A DNA stretch of 64,000 bases from Burkholderia cenocepacia (GCF_900446215.1 NZ_UAQZ01000014.1:248001-312000), one strand, 5' to 3'; shown: positions 1 through 10,037, counted from the first letter of the stretch. Numbers and translations: made by a program. The notes: generated from the letters alone by a model not told the origin.

Positions 1-106
1 CGCGGGTCTTGCCGCTGCCCGCCCCTGCGAGGATCAGCGCCGGTTCGTTCGGCAACGTGACGGCGGCGAGTTGTTCGGGGTTCAGATTGGCGAGCAGATC
101 GGGCAT
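1..106 (-). CDS. uvrD: UvrD/Rep family DNA helicase, N-terminal fragment
   Basis: This is the first 35 codons of a minus-strand gene that runs off the left edge of the window. The peptide begins MPDLLANLNPEQLAAV and carries the Q motif (LNPEQ) followed by the Walker A motif GAGSGKT, the usual start of superfamily 1A helicases of the UvrD/Rep/PcrA type. Such enzymes unwind DNA 3'-5' in excision and mismatch repair. The start ATG is at 104-106. UvrD is favoured over Rep from the N-terminal wording, but the fragment is too short to be certain. Confidence 0.8.
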   Translation of the reverse strand, partial: MPDLLANLNPEQLAAVTLPNEPALILAGAGSGKTR

Positions 107-145
107 GGAGCGGCAGCTGACGGGCGAGAAAAATGCGGACCCGAC

Positions 146-151
146 ATTATA
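146..151 (-). promoter_or_regulatory. Candidate -10 box for uvrD inside a small palindrome
   Basis: Read on the minus strand this is TATAAT, about 40 bases upstream of the uvrD start. It sits inside the inverted repeat CCGAC-N7-GTCGG at 141-157. No convincing -35 box is seen at the usual spacing, so the call rests on the -10 match and its position. Confidence 0.35.
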
Positions 152-277
152 AGTCGGCCGCGCGATGCCGTTTCCGATCCGTCCGGTCGCAGGTCGCATG
201 CGCGTTGCAGGCCGGTTGCGCGCGCGTCCCGACAGGCCCGCGCCGGCAAGGCGATGGCTGGCCGATGGGCATCCATT

Positions 278-283
278 TATAAT
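278..283 (+). promoter_or_regulatory. Candidate -10 box for valS
   Basis: A perfect TATAAT lies 47 bases upstream of the valS start in an otherwise GC-rich leader. The expected -35 position (about 255-260) matches the consensus poorly, so this is a position-plus-motif call only. Confidence 0.35.
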
Positions 284-330
284 TGTCAGATTCGGCATCC
301 AATTCACGCATTTTTCGGCAGATTTCCAAC

Positions 331-3198
331 ATGAGCGACAACACGCTTGCGAAGAGCTTCGAGCCCCATACCATCGAGTCCCAATGGGGGCCGGAGTGGG
401 AAAAACGCGGCTATGCCGCCCCGGCATTCGATCCGTCCCGCCCCGATTTCGCGATCCAGTTGCCGCCGCCGAACGTGACGGGCACGCTGCACATGGGCCA
501 CGCGTTCAACCAGACGATCATGGACGGCCTCGCCCGCTACCACCGGATGCTCGGCGAGAACACGCTGTGGGTGCCCGGCACCGACCACGCGGGGATCGCG
601 ACCCAGATCGTCGTCGAACGCCAGCTCGACGCGCAGGGCGTGTCGCGCCACGATCTCGGCCGCGAGAAGTTCGTCGAGCGCGTGTGGGAATGGAAGCAGA
701 AATCCGGCTCGACGATCACCGACCAGGTGCGCCGCCTCGGCGCATCGACCGACTGGTCGCGCGAATACTTCACGATGGACGACAAGATGTCGGCCGCCGT
801 GCGCGACGTGTTCGTCACGCTGTACGAACAAGGGCTGATCTACCGCGGCAAGCGCCTCGTCAACTGGGATCCGGTGCTGCTCACCGCCGTGTCGGACCTC
901 GAAGTCGTCAGCGAAGAGGAAAACGGCCACCTGTGGCACATCCGCTACCCGCTCGTCGACGGCTCGGGCTCGCTGACCGTCGCCACCACGCGCCCCGAGA
1001 CGATGCTCGGCGACGTCGCGCTGATGGTCCATCCGGAAGACGAACGCTACGCGCACCTGATCGGCCAACGCGTCACGCTGCCGCTGACCGGCCGCGAGAT
1101 CCCGGTGATCGCCGACGACTACGTCGACCGCGAATTCGGCACGGGCGTCGTGAAGGTCACGCCCGCGCACGACTTCAACGACTACCAGGTCGGCGTGCGC
1201 CACAAGCTCGCACCGATCGAGATCCTGACGCTCGACGCGAAGATCAACGACAACGGCCCCGAGCAGTATCGCGGCCTCGACCGCTTCGACGCGCGCAAGG
1301 CGATCGTCGCCGACCTCGACGCGCAGGGGTTCCTCGACTCCGTGAAGCCGCACAAGCTGATGGTGCCGCGCGGCGACCGCACGGGCGTCGTGATCGAGCC
1401 GCTGCTGACCGACCAGTGGTTCGTCGCGATGACGAAGCCGGCGCCGGAAGGCACGTTCAATCCGGGCAAGTCGATCACCGAAGTATCGCTCGACGTGGTG
1501 CGCGACGGCCAGATCAAGTTCGTCCCGGAAAACTGGACGACCACGTACTACCAGTGGCTCGAGAACATCCAGGACTGGTGCATCTCGCGCCAGCTGTGGT
1601 GGGGCCACCAGATTCCCGCGTGGTACGGCGAGAACGGCGAGGTGTTCGTCGCGCGCAACGAGGAAGACGCGCGCGCGCAAGCCGCCGCGAAGGGTTACAC
1701 GGGCGCGCTCAAGCGTGACGAAGACGTGCTCGACACGTGGTTCTCGTCGGCGCTCGTGCCGTTCTCGTCGCTCGGCTGGCCGAACGAAACGCCCGAACTG
1801 AAGCACTTCCTGCCGTCGTCGGTGCTCGTCACCGGCTTCGACATCATCTTCTTCTGGGTCGCCCGGATGGTGATGATGACCACGCACTTCACCGGCAAGG
1901 TGCCGTTCCATACCGTCTACATGCACGGCCTCGTGCGCGACGCGGAAGGCCAGAAGATGTCGAAGAGCAAGGGCAACACGCTCGACCCGATCGACATCGT
2001 CGACGGCATCGACCTCGAGTCGCTGGTCGCGAAGCGCACGACGGGCCTAATGAACCCGAAGCAGGCCGCGACCATCGAGAAGAAGACGCGCAAGGAATTC
2101 CCGGACGGCATCCCCGCGTTCGGCACCGACGCGCTGCGCTTCACGATGGCGTCGATGGCGACGCTCGGCCGCAACGTGAATTTCGACCTCGCGCGCTGCG
2201 AAGGCTATCGCAACTTCTGCAACAAGCTGTGGAACGCGACGCGCTTCGTGCTGATGAACTGCGAAGGCCACGACTGCGGCAACGACAAGCCGGAAGTGTG
2301 CGGCGCGGGCGACTGCGGCCCCGGCGGCTACCTCGACTTCTCCGCGGCCGACCGCTGGATCGTGTCGCTCTTGCAGCGCACCGAAGCCGACATCGCGAAG
2401 GGTTTCGCCGATTACCGCTTCGACAACATCGCGAGCAGCATCTACAAGTTCGTGTGGGACGAGTACTGCGACTGGTATCTCGAACTCGCGAAGGTACAGA
2501 TCCAGAACGGCACGCCGGAACAGCAGCGCGCCACCCGCCGCACGCTGCTGCGCGTGCTGGAAACGGTGCTGCGCCTCGCGCACCCGGTCATCCCGTTCAT
2601 CACCGAAGCGCTCTGGCAGAAGGTCGCGCCGCTCGCCGGCCGCTATCCGCAGGGCAAGGCCGAAGGCGAAGCGTCGCTGATGACGCAGGCGTATCCGGTC
2701 GCGAACCTGCAGAAGCTCGACGAGGCGTCCGAGCAGTGGGCGGCCGACCTGAAGGCGATCGTCGACGCGTGCCGCAACCTGCGCGGCGAGATGAACCTGT
2801 CGCCGGCCACCAAGGTGCCGCTGCTCGCGGCGGGCGACGCCGAGCGCCTGCGCTCGTTCGCGCCGTACGTCCAGGCGCTCGCGCGCCTGTCGGAAGTACA
2901 GATCCTCGCGGACGAAGCGGCGCTCGACAAGGAAGCGCACGGCGCGCCGATCGCGATCGTCGGCCCGAACAAGCTGGTGCTGAAGGTGGAAATCGACGTC
3001 GCGGCCGAACGCGAGCGCCTGTCGAAGGAAATCACGCGCCTGACGGGCGAGATCGCGAAGTGCAACGCGAAGCTCGGCAACGAGGCTTTCGTCGCGAAAG
3101 CCCCGCCGGCCGTGGTCGAACAGGAGCAGAAACGCGTCGCGGAATTCCAGCGCACGCTCGAAAAACTGCGTGCGCAGCTCGATCGGTTGCCTGCGTAA
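331..3198 (+). CDS. valS: Valyl-tRNA synthetase
   Basis: Class I aminoacyl-tRNA synthetase that attaches valine to tRNA-Val in the cytoplasm. The 955-residue protein has the family's normal length. The HIGH-type signature HMGH is at residues 54-57, within [14 protein letters not shown], and KMSKS is at 542-546. Between them lies the editing (CP1) domain, with [10 protein letters not shown]. The C-terminal 60 residues are charged and heptad-like ([20 protein letters not shown]), matching the tRNA-binding coiled coil of ValRS. The frame is open upstream to 283, but the start at 331 gives the usual N-terminus ([16 protein letters not shown]) and keeps the candidate -10 box outside the gene. Confidence 0.97.
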   Translation: MSDNTLAKSFEPHTIESQWGPEWEKRGYAAPAFDPSRPDFAIQLPPPNVTGTLHMGHAFNQTIMDGLARYHRMLGENTLWVPGTDHAGIATQIVVERQLDAQGVSRHDLGREKFVERVWEWKQKSGSTITDQVRRLGASTDWSREYFTMDDKMSAAVRDVFVTLYEQGLIYRGKRLVNWDPVLLTAVSDLEVVSEEENGHLWHIRYPLVDGSGSLTVATTRPETMLGDVALMVHPEDERYAHLIGQRVTLPLTGREIPVIADDYVDREFGTGVVKVTPAHDFNDYQVGVRHKLAPIEILTLDAKINDNGPEQYRGLDRFDARKAIVADLDAQGFLDSVKPHKLMVPRGDRTGVVIEPLLTDQWFVAMTKPAPEGTFNPGKSITEVSLDVVRDGQIKFVPENWTTTYYQWLENIQDWCISRQLWWGHQIPAWYGENGEVFVARNEEDARAQAAAKGYTGALKRDEDVLDTWFSSALVPFSSLGWPNETPELKHFLPSSVLVTGFDIIFFWVARMVMMTTHFTGKVPFHTVYMHGLVRDAEGQKMSKSKGNTLDPIDIVDGIDLESLVAKRTTGLMNPKQAATIEKKTRKEFPDGIPAFGTDALRFTMASMATLGRNVNFDLARCEGYRNFCNKLWNATRFVLMNCEGHDCGNDKPEVCGAGDCGPGGYLDFSAADRWIVSLLQRTEADIAKGFADYRFDNIASSIYKFVWDEYCDWYLELAKVQIQNGTPEQQRATRRTLLRVLETVLRLAHPVIPFITEALWQKVAPLAGRYPQGKAEGEASLMTQAYPVANLQKLDEASEQWAADLKAIVDACRNLRGEMNLSPATKVPLLAAGDAERLRSFAPYVQALARLSEVQILADEAALDKEAHGAPIAIVGPNKLVLKVEIDVAAERERLSKEITRLTGEIAKCNAKLGNEAFVAKAPPAVVEQEQKRVAEFQRTLEKLRAQLDRLPA

Positions 3199-3224
3199 CA
3201 AACGGTAAGGTCGTTTGCGTTCAC

Positions 3225-3230
3225 TATAAT
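3225..3230 (+). promoter_or_regulatory. Candidate -10 box for galU
   Basis: TATAAT lies 55 bases upstream of galU, just after the valS stop, so galU may have its own promoter as well as read-through from valS. No good -35 box is seen. Confidence 0.35.
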
Positions 3231-3285
3231 GCGAACGTGAACATAGACCGTCTGACAAGTCGATTACAGGAATAAAGGTTCGATC

Positions 3286-4170
3286 ATGTTGAAAGTCACC
3301 AAGGCGGTATTCCCCGTTGCCGGTCTCGGCACGCGGTTCCTCCCGGCAACGAAGGCGAGCCCGAAGGAGATGCTGCCGGTCGTCGACAAGCCGCTGATCC
3401 AGTATGCGGTCGAGGAAGCGATCGCGGCGGGCATCACCGAGATGATCTTCGTCACCGGGCGCAGCAAGCGCGCGATCGAGGATCACTTCGACAAGTCGTA
3501 CGAGATCGAGGCCGAACTCGAGGCGCGCGGCAAGGAAAAGCTGCTCGAGCTGGTGCGCAGCATCAAGCCGAGCCACGTCGACTGCTTCTACGTGCGCCAG
3601 CCGGAGGCGCTCGGCCTCGGCCACGCGGTGCTGTGCGCGGAAAAGCTGGTTGCCGACAACCCGTTCGCGGTGATCCTCGCGGACGACCTGCTCGACGGCA
3701 ACCCGCCGGTGATGAAGCAGATGGTCGACGTGTTCGACCACTATCACAGCTCGGTGATCGGCGTCGAAGAGATCCCGCCGTCGGAGACGAAGTCGTACGG
3801 CATCGTCGACGGCAAGGAATGGGAAGAGTCGATCGTCAAGATGTCGGCGATCGTCGAGAAGCCGGCGCCGGAAGTCGCGCCGTCGAACCTCGGCGTGGTC
3901 GGCCGCTACATCCTGAAGCCGCGGATTTTCGAGCACCTGCGCGCGCTAAAGCCGGGCGCGGGCGGCGAGCTGCAGCTCACCGACGCGATCCAGGCGCTGC
4001 TCGCCGACGAACAGGTGCTGGCCTACAAGTATCAGGGCACGCGCTACGACTGCGGCAGCAAGCTCGGCTACCTGAAGGCGACGGTCGAATTCGCGCTGCG
4101 CCACCCGGAAGTCGGTGCGGAGTTCGAGACGTACCTGCGCACGCGCGACGGCGCTCAACCGACCGTCTGA
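3286..4170 (+). CDS. galU: UTP-glucose-1-phosphate uridylyltransferase
   Basis: Makes UDP-glucose from UTP and glucose-1-phosphate, the precursor for lipopolysaccharide, exopolysaccharide and cellulose. The 294-residue protein starts [20 protein letters not shown], with the nucleotide-binding [19 protein letters not shown] signature at 13-31, and later shows the VEKPAPE and [12 protein letters not shown] motifs typical of bacterial GalU. A purine-rich stretch (aggaataaagg) precedes the ATG. It lies 87 bases after valS. The cellulose synthase at the right end of the window would use its product, although the genes are far apart. Confidence 0.96.
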   Translation: MLKVTKAVFPVAGLGTRFLPATKASPKEMLPVVDKPLIQYAVEEAIAAGITEMIFVTGRSKRAIEDHFDKSYEIEAELEARGKEKLLELVRSIKPSHVDCFYVRQPEALGLGHAVLCAEKLVADNPFAVILADDLLDGNPPVMKQMVDVFDHYHSSVIGVEEIPPSETKSYGIVDGKEWEESIVKMSAIVEKPAPEVAPSNLGVVGRYILKPRIFEHLRALKPGAGGELQLTDAIQALLADEQVLAYKYQGTRYDCGSKLGYLKATVEFALRHPEVGAEFETYLRTRDGAQPTV

Positions 4171-4222
4171 ACGCGGCAAGGGCGCGCCCCGGCGGGCCCG
4201 CCCTCACCTCACGGCCACCGCT

Positions 4223-4837
4223 TCAGCGCGCGTCGGCCGGCTTCACCGAGACGACGCCCGGCATGCCGCCCGCGTCGTCTTTTTTCGTCTTGACCAGCCA
4301 GCCGCTGCCGTCGCCGAACGGCACCTTCGCCAGCGCGCTCTTCACGAGCGCCGGCGCGGCCTGCTGCGTGCCCGGATCGCGGTCGCGCAGCGAGGCCGAT
4401 ACGCGATAGACGTCGGCGCCGGATTTCGCATCGACGAAACGCAGCGTCAGCACGTGGCGGTACACGCGCCCCATGAACGGCAGCGCGAGCGGCGCGGGCC
4501 CGTCGACCGTCACGCAGGCGCTGCTCGCCGCGCCGCACCGCTCGGCGATCGCCGCGACCGCCGCCGGCTGCGTCGCATACGCGATCGACAACCGGTAACG
4601 CGCGTCCTTGAGCGGCTGCGCATCGAAGCCGCGGCGCGCGAGCTCGTCGCGCACCAGCGTCTCGATCTGCCGGTACTCGGCATCGCCCGCCTGTGCGGCC
4701 GTCCGCACGAAATCGTAGCCGTGCGCACCGGATGCAAATGCATTCGGCTGCCCGACCGCGCTCACGCCGGTCGTCACGCCGGCGCAACCCGTCAACAGCG
4801 ACGCCGCCAGCGCGGTCGCTGCCCATTGCTTTCTCAT
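4223..4837 (-). CDS. DUF4136-like lipoprotein
   Basis: A 204-residue predicted lipoprotein. A short signal peptide ends in the lipobox LLTGC, with the acylated cysteine at residue 18. The mature part is soluble, with no further membrane segment. It resembles the DUF4136 group of periplasmic lipoproteins, whose role is unknown. I chose the ATG at 4837 because GGGGAAAG lies just upstream; an in-frame start 12 bases earlier would add four residues. It is the last gene after the CHASE2 kinase, 37 bases downstream, so it may be co-transcribed with that signalling operon. Confidence 0.75.
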   Translation of the reverse strand: MRKQWAATALAASLLTGCAGVTTGVSAVGQPNAFASGAHGYDFVRTAAQAGDAEYRQIETLVRDELARRGFDAQPLKDARYRLSIAYATQPAAVAAIAERCGAASSACVTVDGPAPLALPFMGRVYRHVLTLRFVDAKSGADVYRVSASLRDRDPGTQQAAPALVKSALAKVPFGDGSGWLVKTKKDDAGGMPGVVSVKPADAR

Positions 4838-4874
4838 GACTTTCCCCAAATGCCTGCCGTCGCGCCCGGCCCTG

Positions 4875-7262
4875 TCAGGCGGACGGCTCGTCGATCGCGG
4901 GCAGCGACACCGTCACCGCGGTGCCGACACCCACTTCGCTGTCGACCGACACGCTGCCCCCATGGCGCGTGACGACCGTCTTCACGAACGCCATGCCGAG
5001 CCCGGAACCCGAGATTTCGGGCCGCTCGCCGGCATGGAATCGCTTGAAACGCTCGAACAGATGCCGCTGATCTTCCGGCGCAATGCCGTACCCCTGATCG
5101 CGAATCGTACAGAACATCCGCTTCGATGCGTGTTCGACCGTCAGCGTACACGTGATCACCGTGTCGGACGGACTGTATTTGACCGCATTGTTCAGCAGGT
5201 TCACGAAGGCGCGCGTGATCAGCGAACGGTCCGCGCGCACCCAGCACATGTCGGTGCCCACGCCGGTCTCGACGCGGATGTGTTTCGCCTGCGCCTGCGG
5301 CCACACCTCGTCGCTCGCATCGATCAGCACGTCGACGAGGCTCGTCACCTCGAGCTGGTACGCCTGCGACTCGGCGCGCGCCAGCTGCACGAACTCGTCG
5401 GCGAGCGACAGCGCGCGGTGCGCATAGCGCTCGATCCGCGCGAGCAGCCCGCGCATCGCGTCGCTCTCGACGCGGTCGCGCTCGATCTCGACCAGCGCGA
5501 GGATCGACGACTGCGGCGAGCGCATGTCGTGCGACAGCAGGTGCAGCGCTTCCTCGCGCTGCCGCTCGGCCGCGTGCAGCTCGGTCACGTCGACGAGGCC
5601 GGCAATCCAGCCGGTCACGCGCCCTTGCGCGTTGGTACACGCCGCGTAGCGTAGCAGATGGTCGAGCCCGTCGCGATCGCGCACCTCGATGCCGCGCGCC
5701 ATCGCGTCGTGCTCGGCCTCGAGCGTCGGATCGAGCACGGCCGGCCAGTGCTCGCGGATCGCCGCGTCGTGCTCGGCGTTGCCGTCGACGGTCTTCATGA
5801 ACGTCAGCTCGCCAAGCGCGGTGCGCAGCGGCCGCCCTTCCGGCAGCGGCAACGCGAGCCGCGACCCGTAGCGTTTCGCCGCATGGTTCGCGATCAGCAC
5901 GGTGCCCGCGAGATCGGTCACGAAGATCGGCTCGGGCATGCTGTCGAGGCTGTCCCACACGAAGCGCTTCATGTCCTGCACGCGCTGCGCGGCCTGCGCC
6001 ATCAGCGCCATCTGCCGCTCCAGCACGTCGCCGCCGACGCTGCGCGTACGCGGCGCCTCCGGCAGCAGGTGCGGTTCGTCGGCAAGCTTCTGCAGCTCGC
6101 GACGCAGGTACGACATCGTCATTTCGAGCCGCCGCCAGTTCCAGATCGGGTAGACGGCAATCAACCCGAAGATCGCCGGCGCCGGCGTGAGCCAGATGCG
6201 CGCCTCGAACAGCAGCACGAGGCTCGCGACGACGGCGAGCGCGGCCAGGCTCAGCGTCAGCAGCAGCGCGCGCCACGGCGACAGCATCAGGAAGCCCCCG
6301 AGCAACACGGCGAGCGGCAGCAGCGACGCGACGAACAGCCCCGCGCGCGACGCGGGCGAGATCGCGCTGCCGGTTGCCAGCATGTCGAGCACGTTCGCAT
6401 GGATGTACACGCCGGCGAGCGGGCCGAACTCGCCGGACACCGGCGTCGCGAAGCGGTCGTACAGCCCCGACGCGGTCACGCCGACGACGACGATCTTGCC
6501 GCGCAGCGCGTCGGGCTTCACGCGCCCTTCGAGCACGTCGTCGAACGACAGCGTCGGATACGCGGGCGTATTGCGGCTGAACGGGATCAGGTAGCGGCCG
6601 TCGCCCGCCGCATCGCGCGACAGGTCGTGCGCGTTCGCGCCGGGCACGCCGCCGACCGGGTGCAGCCGGCCGGCCTGGATCGCCCGATAGACGGGCACCA
6701 TCAGCTGCGGCCAGCGCACGCGCCCGTCGCTTTCGAACAGCGCGACGCTGCGCACGATGCCGTCGCGATCGACTTCGAGATTGATATGGCCGAGCCCCGT
6801 CGCGCGCGCGGCGAGCGCGGCGACCGGCGGATCGACCGAGCGCGTGCCGTCCGCCTGCTCGGGGCTCAACAGCACCGGCAGGAAAGTCGGCACGCGGCTC
6901 ATCGCATCCGCGAACGTGCGATCCTCCGGCGACGGTTCGGTAAACAGCACGTCGTAGACGACGGCGGCCGGCTGCGCGCGCGCGAGCGTGTCGAGCAGCC
7001 GTGCATGCACGTCGCGCGGCCACGGCCAGCGACCGAGCGCGGACACGCTCTGGTTGTCGATGTCGACGACGACCACGTCGGGCGACAGCGGCAGGCTGCG
7101 CAGCATCAGCAGCCGGTCGTAGATCAGCCCGTCGACGCTCGACGACAGGCGGCCGAGCGCGCACGCGAGAATCACCGCGATCCCGAGACAGCCGATCGCG
7201 ATCCATTCGATCAGGAAGCGGCGGCCGAGGCGCCGCCGCGGAGAAACGGAGTCGGGTTTCAT
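4875..7262 (-). CDS. CHASE2-domain sensor histidine kinase
   Basis: Membrane-bound sensor kinase of 795 residues. One transmembrane helix (about 17-38) is followed by a large extracytoplasmic CHASE2 domain (PDVVVVDIDNQSVSALGRWPWPR near its start). Two or three hydrophobic segments come at roughly 300-365, then a PAS-like region (about 430-540). HisKA follows, with the phospho-acceptor in LLSHDMRSPQ (about residue 575), and then HATPase with N box NLLNNAVKYSP, G1 DQGYGIAP and G2 GSGLGMAFVK. It lies 10 bases after the LysM/FecR gene and just downstream of the response regulator, so the three are very probably one operon. The ligand is not apparent; CHASE2 is a presumed extracytoplasmic sensor. 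Confidence 0.93.
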   Translation of the reverse strand: MKPDSVSPRRRLGRRFLIEWIAIGCLGIAVILACALGRLSSSVDGLIYDRLLMLRSLPLSPDVVVVDIDNQSVSALGRWPWPRDVHARLLDTLARAQPAAVVYDVLFTEPSPEDRTFADAMSRVPTFLPVLLSPEQADGTRSVDPPVAALAARATGLGHINLEVDRDGIVRSVALFESDGRVRWPQLMVPVYRAIQAGRLHPVGGVPGANAHDLSRDAAGDGRYLIPFSRNTPAYPTLSFDDVLEGRVKPDALRGKIVVVGVTASGLYDRFATPVSGEFGPLAGVYIHANVLDMLATGSAISPASRAGLFVASLLPLAVLLGGFLMLSPWRALLLTLSLAALAVVASLVLLFEARIWLTPAPAIFGLIAVYPIWNWRRLEMTMSYLRRELQKLADEPHLLPEAPRTRSVGGDVLERQMALMAQAAQRVQDMKRFVWDSLDSMPEPIFVTDLAGTVLIANHAAKRYGSRLALPLPEGRPLRTALGELTFMKTVDGNAEHDAAIREHWPAVLDPTLEAEHDAMARGIEVRDRDGLDHLLRYAACTNAQGRVTGWIAGLVDVTELHAAERQREEALHLLSHDMRSPQSSILALVEIERDRVESDAMRGLLARIERYAHRALSLADEFVQLARAESQAYQLEVTSLVDVLIDASDEVWPQAQAKHIRVETGVGTDMCWVRADRSLITRAFVNLLNNAVKYSPSDTVITCTLTVEHASKRMFCTIRDQGYGIAPEDQRHLFERFKRFHAGERPEISGSGLGMAFVKTVVTRHGGSVSVDSEVGVGTAVTVSLPAIDEPSA

Positions 7263-7272
7263 GCGCCGCGGG

Positions 7273-8628
7273 TCAGCGCGACAACGTGAACGCGCTGACC
7301 GGACTGGTCTTCTCGTAGAACTTGCCGCCTTCGAATTCCTCGACGGTCACGGCCCAGAAATAGTCGCCCGGCGGCAGGTGCGCGACGGTGATCTGGCGCG
7401 CGTGCAGGCCGACCTGATCGACGACCGGCGCGCTCAGGTCCTTCGAGCGCGACAGCACGAACCGGTAACGCGCCCCCTTGCCCGAACCGTTCGGCGACCA
7501 GCGGAACTCGTAACCGCCCGCGCCTTGCGACGCGCTCGCATCGAGCCCCATCACGCGGCGCTCGAACGCATAGGTGCGCGGCAGCCCTTCGAGGCCGTTC
7601 GCATCGATCGCGGCGATCCGCACGAAGTAATTCCCGTTCGGCACGTCGCGGAACACCGCACGCGGCGAATCGGTGCGCGTTTCGCGGAACAGGTCGAGCA
7701 GCCCCGCGTCGTGCGCGAGCTGCACGCGATACGCGTGCGCCCGCGGGAGCGGCGCGACGTCGAATGCGACGTCGGGCTCGTCCTGCACCTTGTCGGGATG
7801 CGCGAGCGAGGGCGCGCCCAGCAGCTGGACGGGCGCACCGACCGCGCCGGACGACGTCGCGACGCTGCCGAAGTTCGCATGCACGAGGGTCGCGCCGGCC
7901 GCCTGCCGGCCACCCGCGACGCCGACGGTGCCGTCGAGCACTTCGACGCGCGTCGCCGCATTGCCGGCCGCGTCGTAGTTCACGCGAAAACGCGTGCCGC
8001 GCACGCCGGCCACGACCGACGGCGAGCGGATCTGGAAGCGGTCGTCGCGCTTCTTCAGGTGGGTGACTTCGCTGTCGACCGAGCCGCGCGTGAGTTCGAA
8101 CTCGCGATCGAGCGTGCCGGTCAGCACCGTGCGGCGCAGCGACTTCAGGTCGAGCTGGCTGTCGGGCGGCAGGCTCATGTGCGTGCCGTCGGTCAGCTCG
8201 ATCGTCACGAAGCCGTTCGGGCCGGTGCGCACGCGGTCGCCTTCGGCGAGCGTCGCATCGTTCGCGAGCGGCGCGAAAGCCGCGCCGGACGCGCGCTCGG
8301 CCGTGCCCTGCACCGCGATCACGCGTGCGGTGAGCTTTTCCTTGCGCAGCCGCGCGACCGGCAGCTTCAGCGCGACGCCGGGCTGCAGGTGCTTCGGCGC
8401 CGGCACGCCGTTGATCTGCTGGAGCAGTTGCCAGTCGTCCGCGCCCTGCAGGTAGCGCGCGGCGACGTCGTACAGCGTGTCGCCCGCCTGCGTGCGATAG
8501 ACGACCGTCTTGCCCGCGGCGGCGGGCGGCTGCGCCGCGGCCTGCTGCGCGGTGAACGCCAACGCGACCGCGCAGGCGGCGCGCAGCGCCGCCGTGCGCA
8601 CGCTCGCCGTGCGCTGCGTGATTCGCAT
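7273..8628 (-). CDS. Exported LysM and FecR domain protein
   Basis: A 451-residue protein with an N-terminal signal peptide (cleavage near residue 32, after QQAAA). A LysM domain follows (YRTQAGDTLYDVAARYLQG), which in known families binds peptidoglycan. A FecR-type domain comes next (LAEGDRVRTGPNGFVTIEL; VVAGVRGTRFRVN). The C-terminal half looks like two fibronectin-III-like segments (FRWSPNGSGKGARYRFVLS). The start at 8628 is two bases after the response-regulator stop, which indicates translational coupling. The frame is open far upstream into the regulator gene, but that part is out of phase with the signal peptide and is not coding. Together with the CHASE2 kinase this looks like a periplasmic sensing module. 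Confidence 0.9.
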   Translation of the reverse strand: MRITQRTASVRTAALRAACAVALAFTAQQAAAQPPAAAGKTVVYRTQAGDTLYDVAARYLQGADDWQLLQQINGVPAPKHLQPGVALKLPVARLRKEKLTARVIAVQGTAERASGAAFAPLANDATLAEGDRVRTGPNGFVTIELTDGTHMSLPPDSQLDLKSLRRTVLTGTLDREFELTRGSVDSEVTHLKKRDDRFQIRSPSVVAGVRGTRFRVNYDAAGNAATRVEVLDGTVGVAGGRQAAGATLVHANFGSVATSSGAVGAPVQLLGAPSLAHPDKVQDEPDVAFDVAPLPRAHAYRVQLAHDAGLLDLFRETRTDSPRAVFRDVPNGNYFVRIAAIDANGLEGLPRTYAFERRVMGLDASASQGAGGYEFRWSPNGSGKGARYRFVLSRSKDLSAPVVDQVGLHARQITVAHLPPGDYFWAVTVEEFEGGKFYEKTSPVSAFTLSR

Positions 8629-8630
8629 GG

Positions 8631-9335
8631 TCACTCCGGTTCCCCCTGGCCGACCCGCTCGAGCCGGTAGCCGTACCCGTAGATCGGCGCCAGACGGTAG
8701 CCGTTTTCGGGCCGCAGGCCGAGCTTGGTGCGCAGCATCGAAATATGCGTATCCATCGTGCGCGACGGGATGTCGGTCGCCTGCTTCCACACGAGGTCGA
8801 GAATGTGCGCGCGCGACAGCGGCCGGTCGAGATGCTGGAACAGCAGCAGCGCGAGCTCGAATTCCTTTTGCGTGAGGCTCACGGCCTTGTCGCCGACGTA
8901 CGCCTGCTTCAGGTTCACGTCGAAACGGAACTGGTCGAATTCGCGGACGGTCGCCTCGGCGTTGACCGGATACGCGCGGCGCAGCAGCGAACCGATGCGC
9001 GCGCGCAGGATCGGGCCCGACACGGGCTTGACCACGTAATCGTCGGCGCCGGCGTTGAGGATCTGCGTGATCCCCGCCTCGTCGTCGCGGCTCGTCATGA
9101 AGATGATCGGCAGGCTGTGCTCGGTCTGATTGGCGCGCACCCACTTGAGCACTTCCTCGCCGGACATGTCGGGCACGTTCCAGTCGAGCACCAGCAGATC
9201 GAACGTCTCGCGCTGCAGGCGCTTCTTCAGGGCCTTGCCTTCCTTGAACGCATAGCACGTATGGCCAACGGCCGTCAGCGTTTGACTGACGAAATCCGTC
9301 TGGGCCGGATCGTCATCCAGTACAGCAATTCTCAT
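8631..9335 (-). CDS. OmpR-type response regulator
   Basis: A 234-residue two-component regulator. The receiver domain has acidic residues at 7-9 (DDD), the phospho-acceptor Asp51 in LLVLDWNVPDMSG, and the conserved Lys in VVKPVSG. The winged-helix DNA-binding domain follows (LTQKEFELALLLFQHLDRPL; SRTMDTHISMLRTKLGL; YGYGYRLE). It is first in the operon with the LysM/FecR protein and CHASE2 kinase and is the obvious partner of that kinase. The target genes are unknown. Confidence 0.95.
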   Translation of the reverse strand: MRIAVLDDDPAQTDFVSQTLTAVGHTCYAFKEGKALKKRLQRETFDLLVLDWNVPDMSGEEVLKWVRANQTEHSLPIIFMTSRDDEAGITQILNAGADDYVVKPVSGPILRARIGSLLRRAYPVNAEATVREFDQFRFDVNLKQAYVGDKAVSLTQKEFELALLLFQHLDRPLSRAHILDLVWKQATDIPSRTMDTHISMLRTKLGLRPENGYRLAPIYGYGYRLERVGQGEPE

Positions 9336-9602
9336 AGCACCCCGCAAATCGAAGTCGATTCGTCCATCCGGCTCCCGCGCCTGCCCCGGCCGCGCAGCCT
9401 GCGCGCGGCGTCCGGATACCGGCCGGCGAGCCGTCGTTCGCCGCTCGCGCCACCTGCGCAAACCGGCGACCCCGGTCAAATATCTCAAAAACGGGGCACG
9501 GACGAACCGGCGATTTCATCATAGTAGTATGAAATTCGCCAAGAAATTGCGCGGACTATCGCCCTTTCTTCGAATAATCCTTTCTGTTGCGCAACCGGGC
9601 GC
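9336..9602. other. Gene-free spacer upstream of the response-regulator operon
   Basis: No convincing gene is seen in these 267 bases. The right part is relatively AT-rich (around 9510-9560) and is the likely place for the promoter of the minus-strand operon starting at 9335. I could not fix a clear -35/-10 pair. A short plus-strand open frame beginning at 9529 has no family resemblance and overlaps the next gene antisense, so it is not called. Confidence 0.4.
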
Positions 9603-10037
9603 CTATTCGGCGCCCGCGATGCCGGCCACCGGCTCGGCAAAATCGTCGATCGGCATGCGTGGCGACGGCGACTCCGACAGCGGCGATTGCGCAAGCATCC
9701 GCTGCAGCTGGTCGCGCACCCGCTCCCAGGCATGGGCTGCATAGTCGGGCTGGCCCGCCGCCCATGCCTGCGCCAGATCGAACACGCGTTCGATCGTCGC
9801 ACCGCAGTAGGTCAGGCCGGAGCCGTCGTCCCGCGCGGCGTCGCGCAGCCGTTCGTCGAGCCATTCGGCCAGCCACGGCATCTCGGCCGCGGCCGAATCC
9901 GCATACGCCTCCAGCGCGGCACGCGCGTGGCGGTCCTGTTGCGGATCGAGCTCGATCCGGCTCAATTCCGAGGTGCGCACGGGCGCAATGCTTTCCGCTC
10001 CGGACGGACTTCGAAGGGTCCCTGGTCTGAAGGACAT
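9603..10037 (-). CDS. Conserved protein of unknown function
   Basis: A 144-residue soluble protein that I do not recognise. There is no signal peptide or membrane segment. The middle is tryptophan- and alanine-rich and predicted helical (AEMPWLAEWLDERLRDAARD; FDLAQAWAAGQPDYAAHAWERV). The start at 10037 is preceded by a strong ribosome binding site (GGGGAGAGGAC). An in-frame ATG 36 bases upstream lacks one. It stands alone between the signalling operon and the tusA-like gene. Codon bias fits the neighbours, so I take it as a real gene. Confidence 0.65.
   Translation of the reverse strand: MSFRPGTLRSPSGAESIAPVRTSELSRIELDPQQDRHARAALEAYADSAAAEMPWLAEWLDERLRDAARDDGSGLTYCGATIERVFDLAQAWAAGQPDYAAHAWERVRDQLQRMLAQSPLSESPSPRMPIDDFAEPVAGIAGAE

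Noticed and set aside
7273-9258. Apparent 661-residue fusion joining the LysM/FecR protein with a long upstream part
   Set aside because: The upstream part is out of frame with the response-regulator gene it overlaps and lacks protein-like motifs. The signal peptide at 8628 marks the true start.
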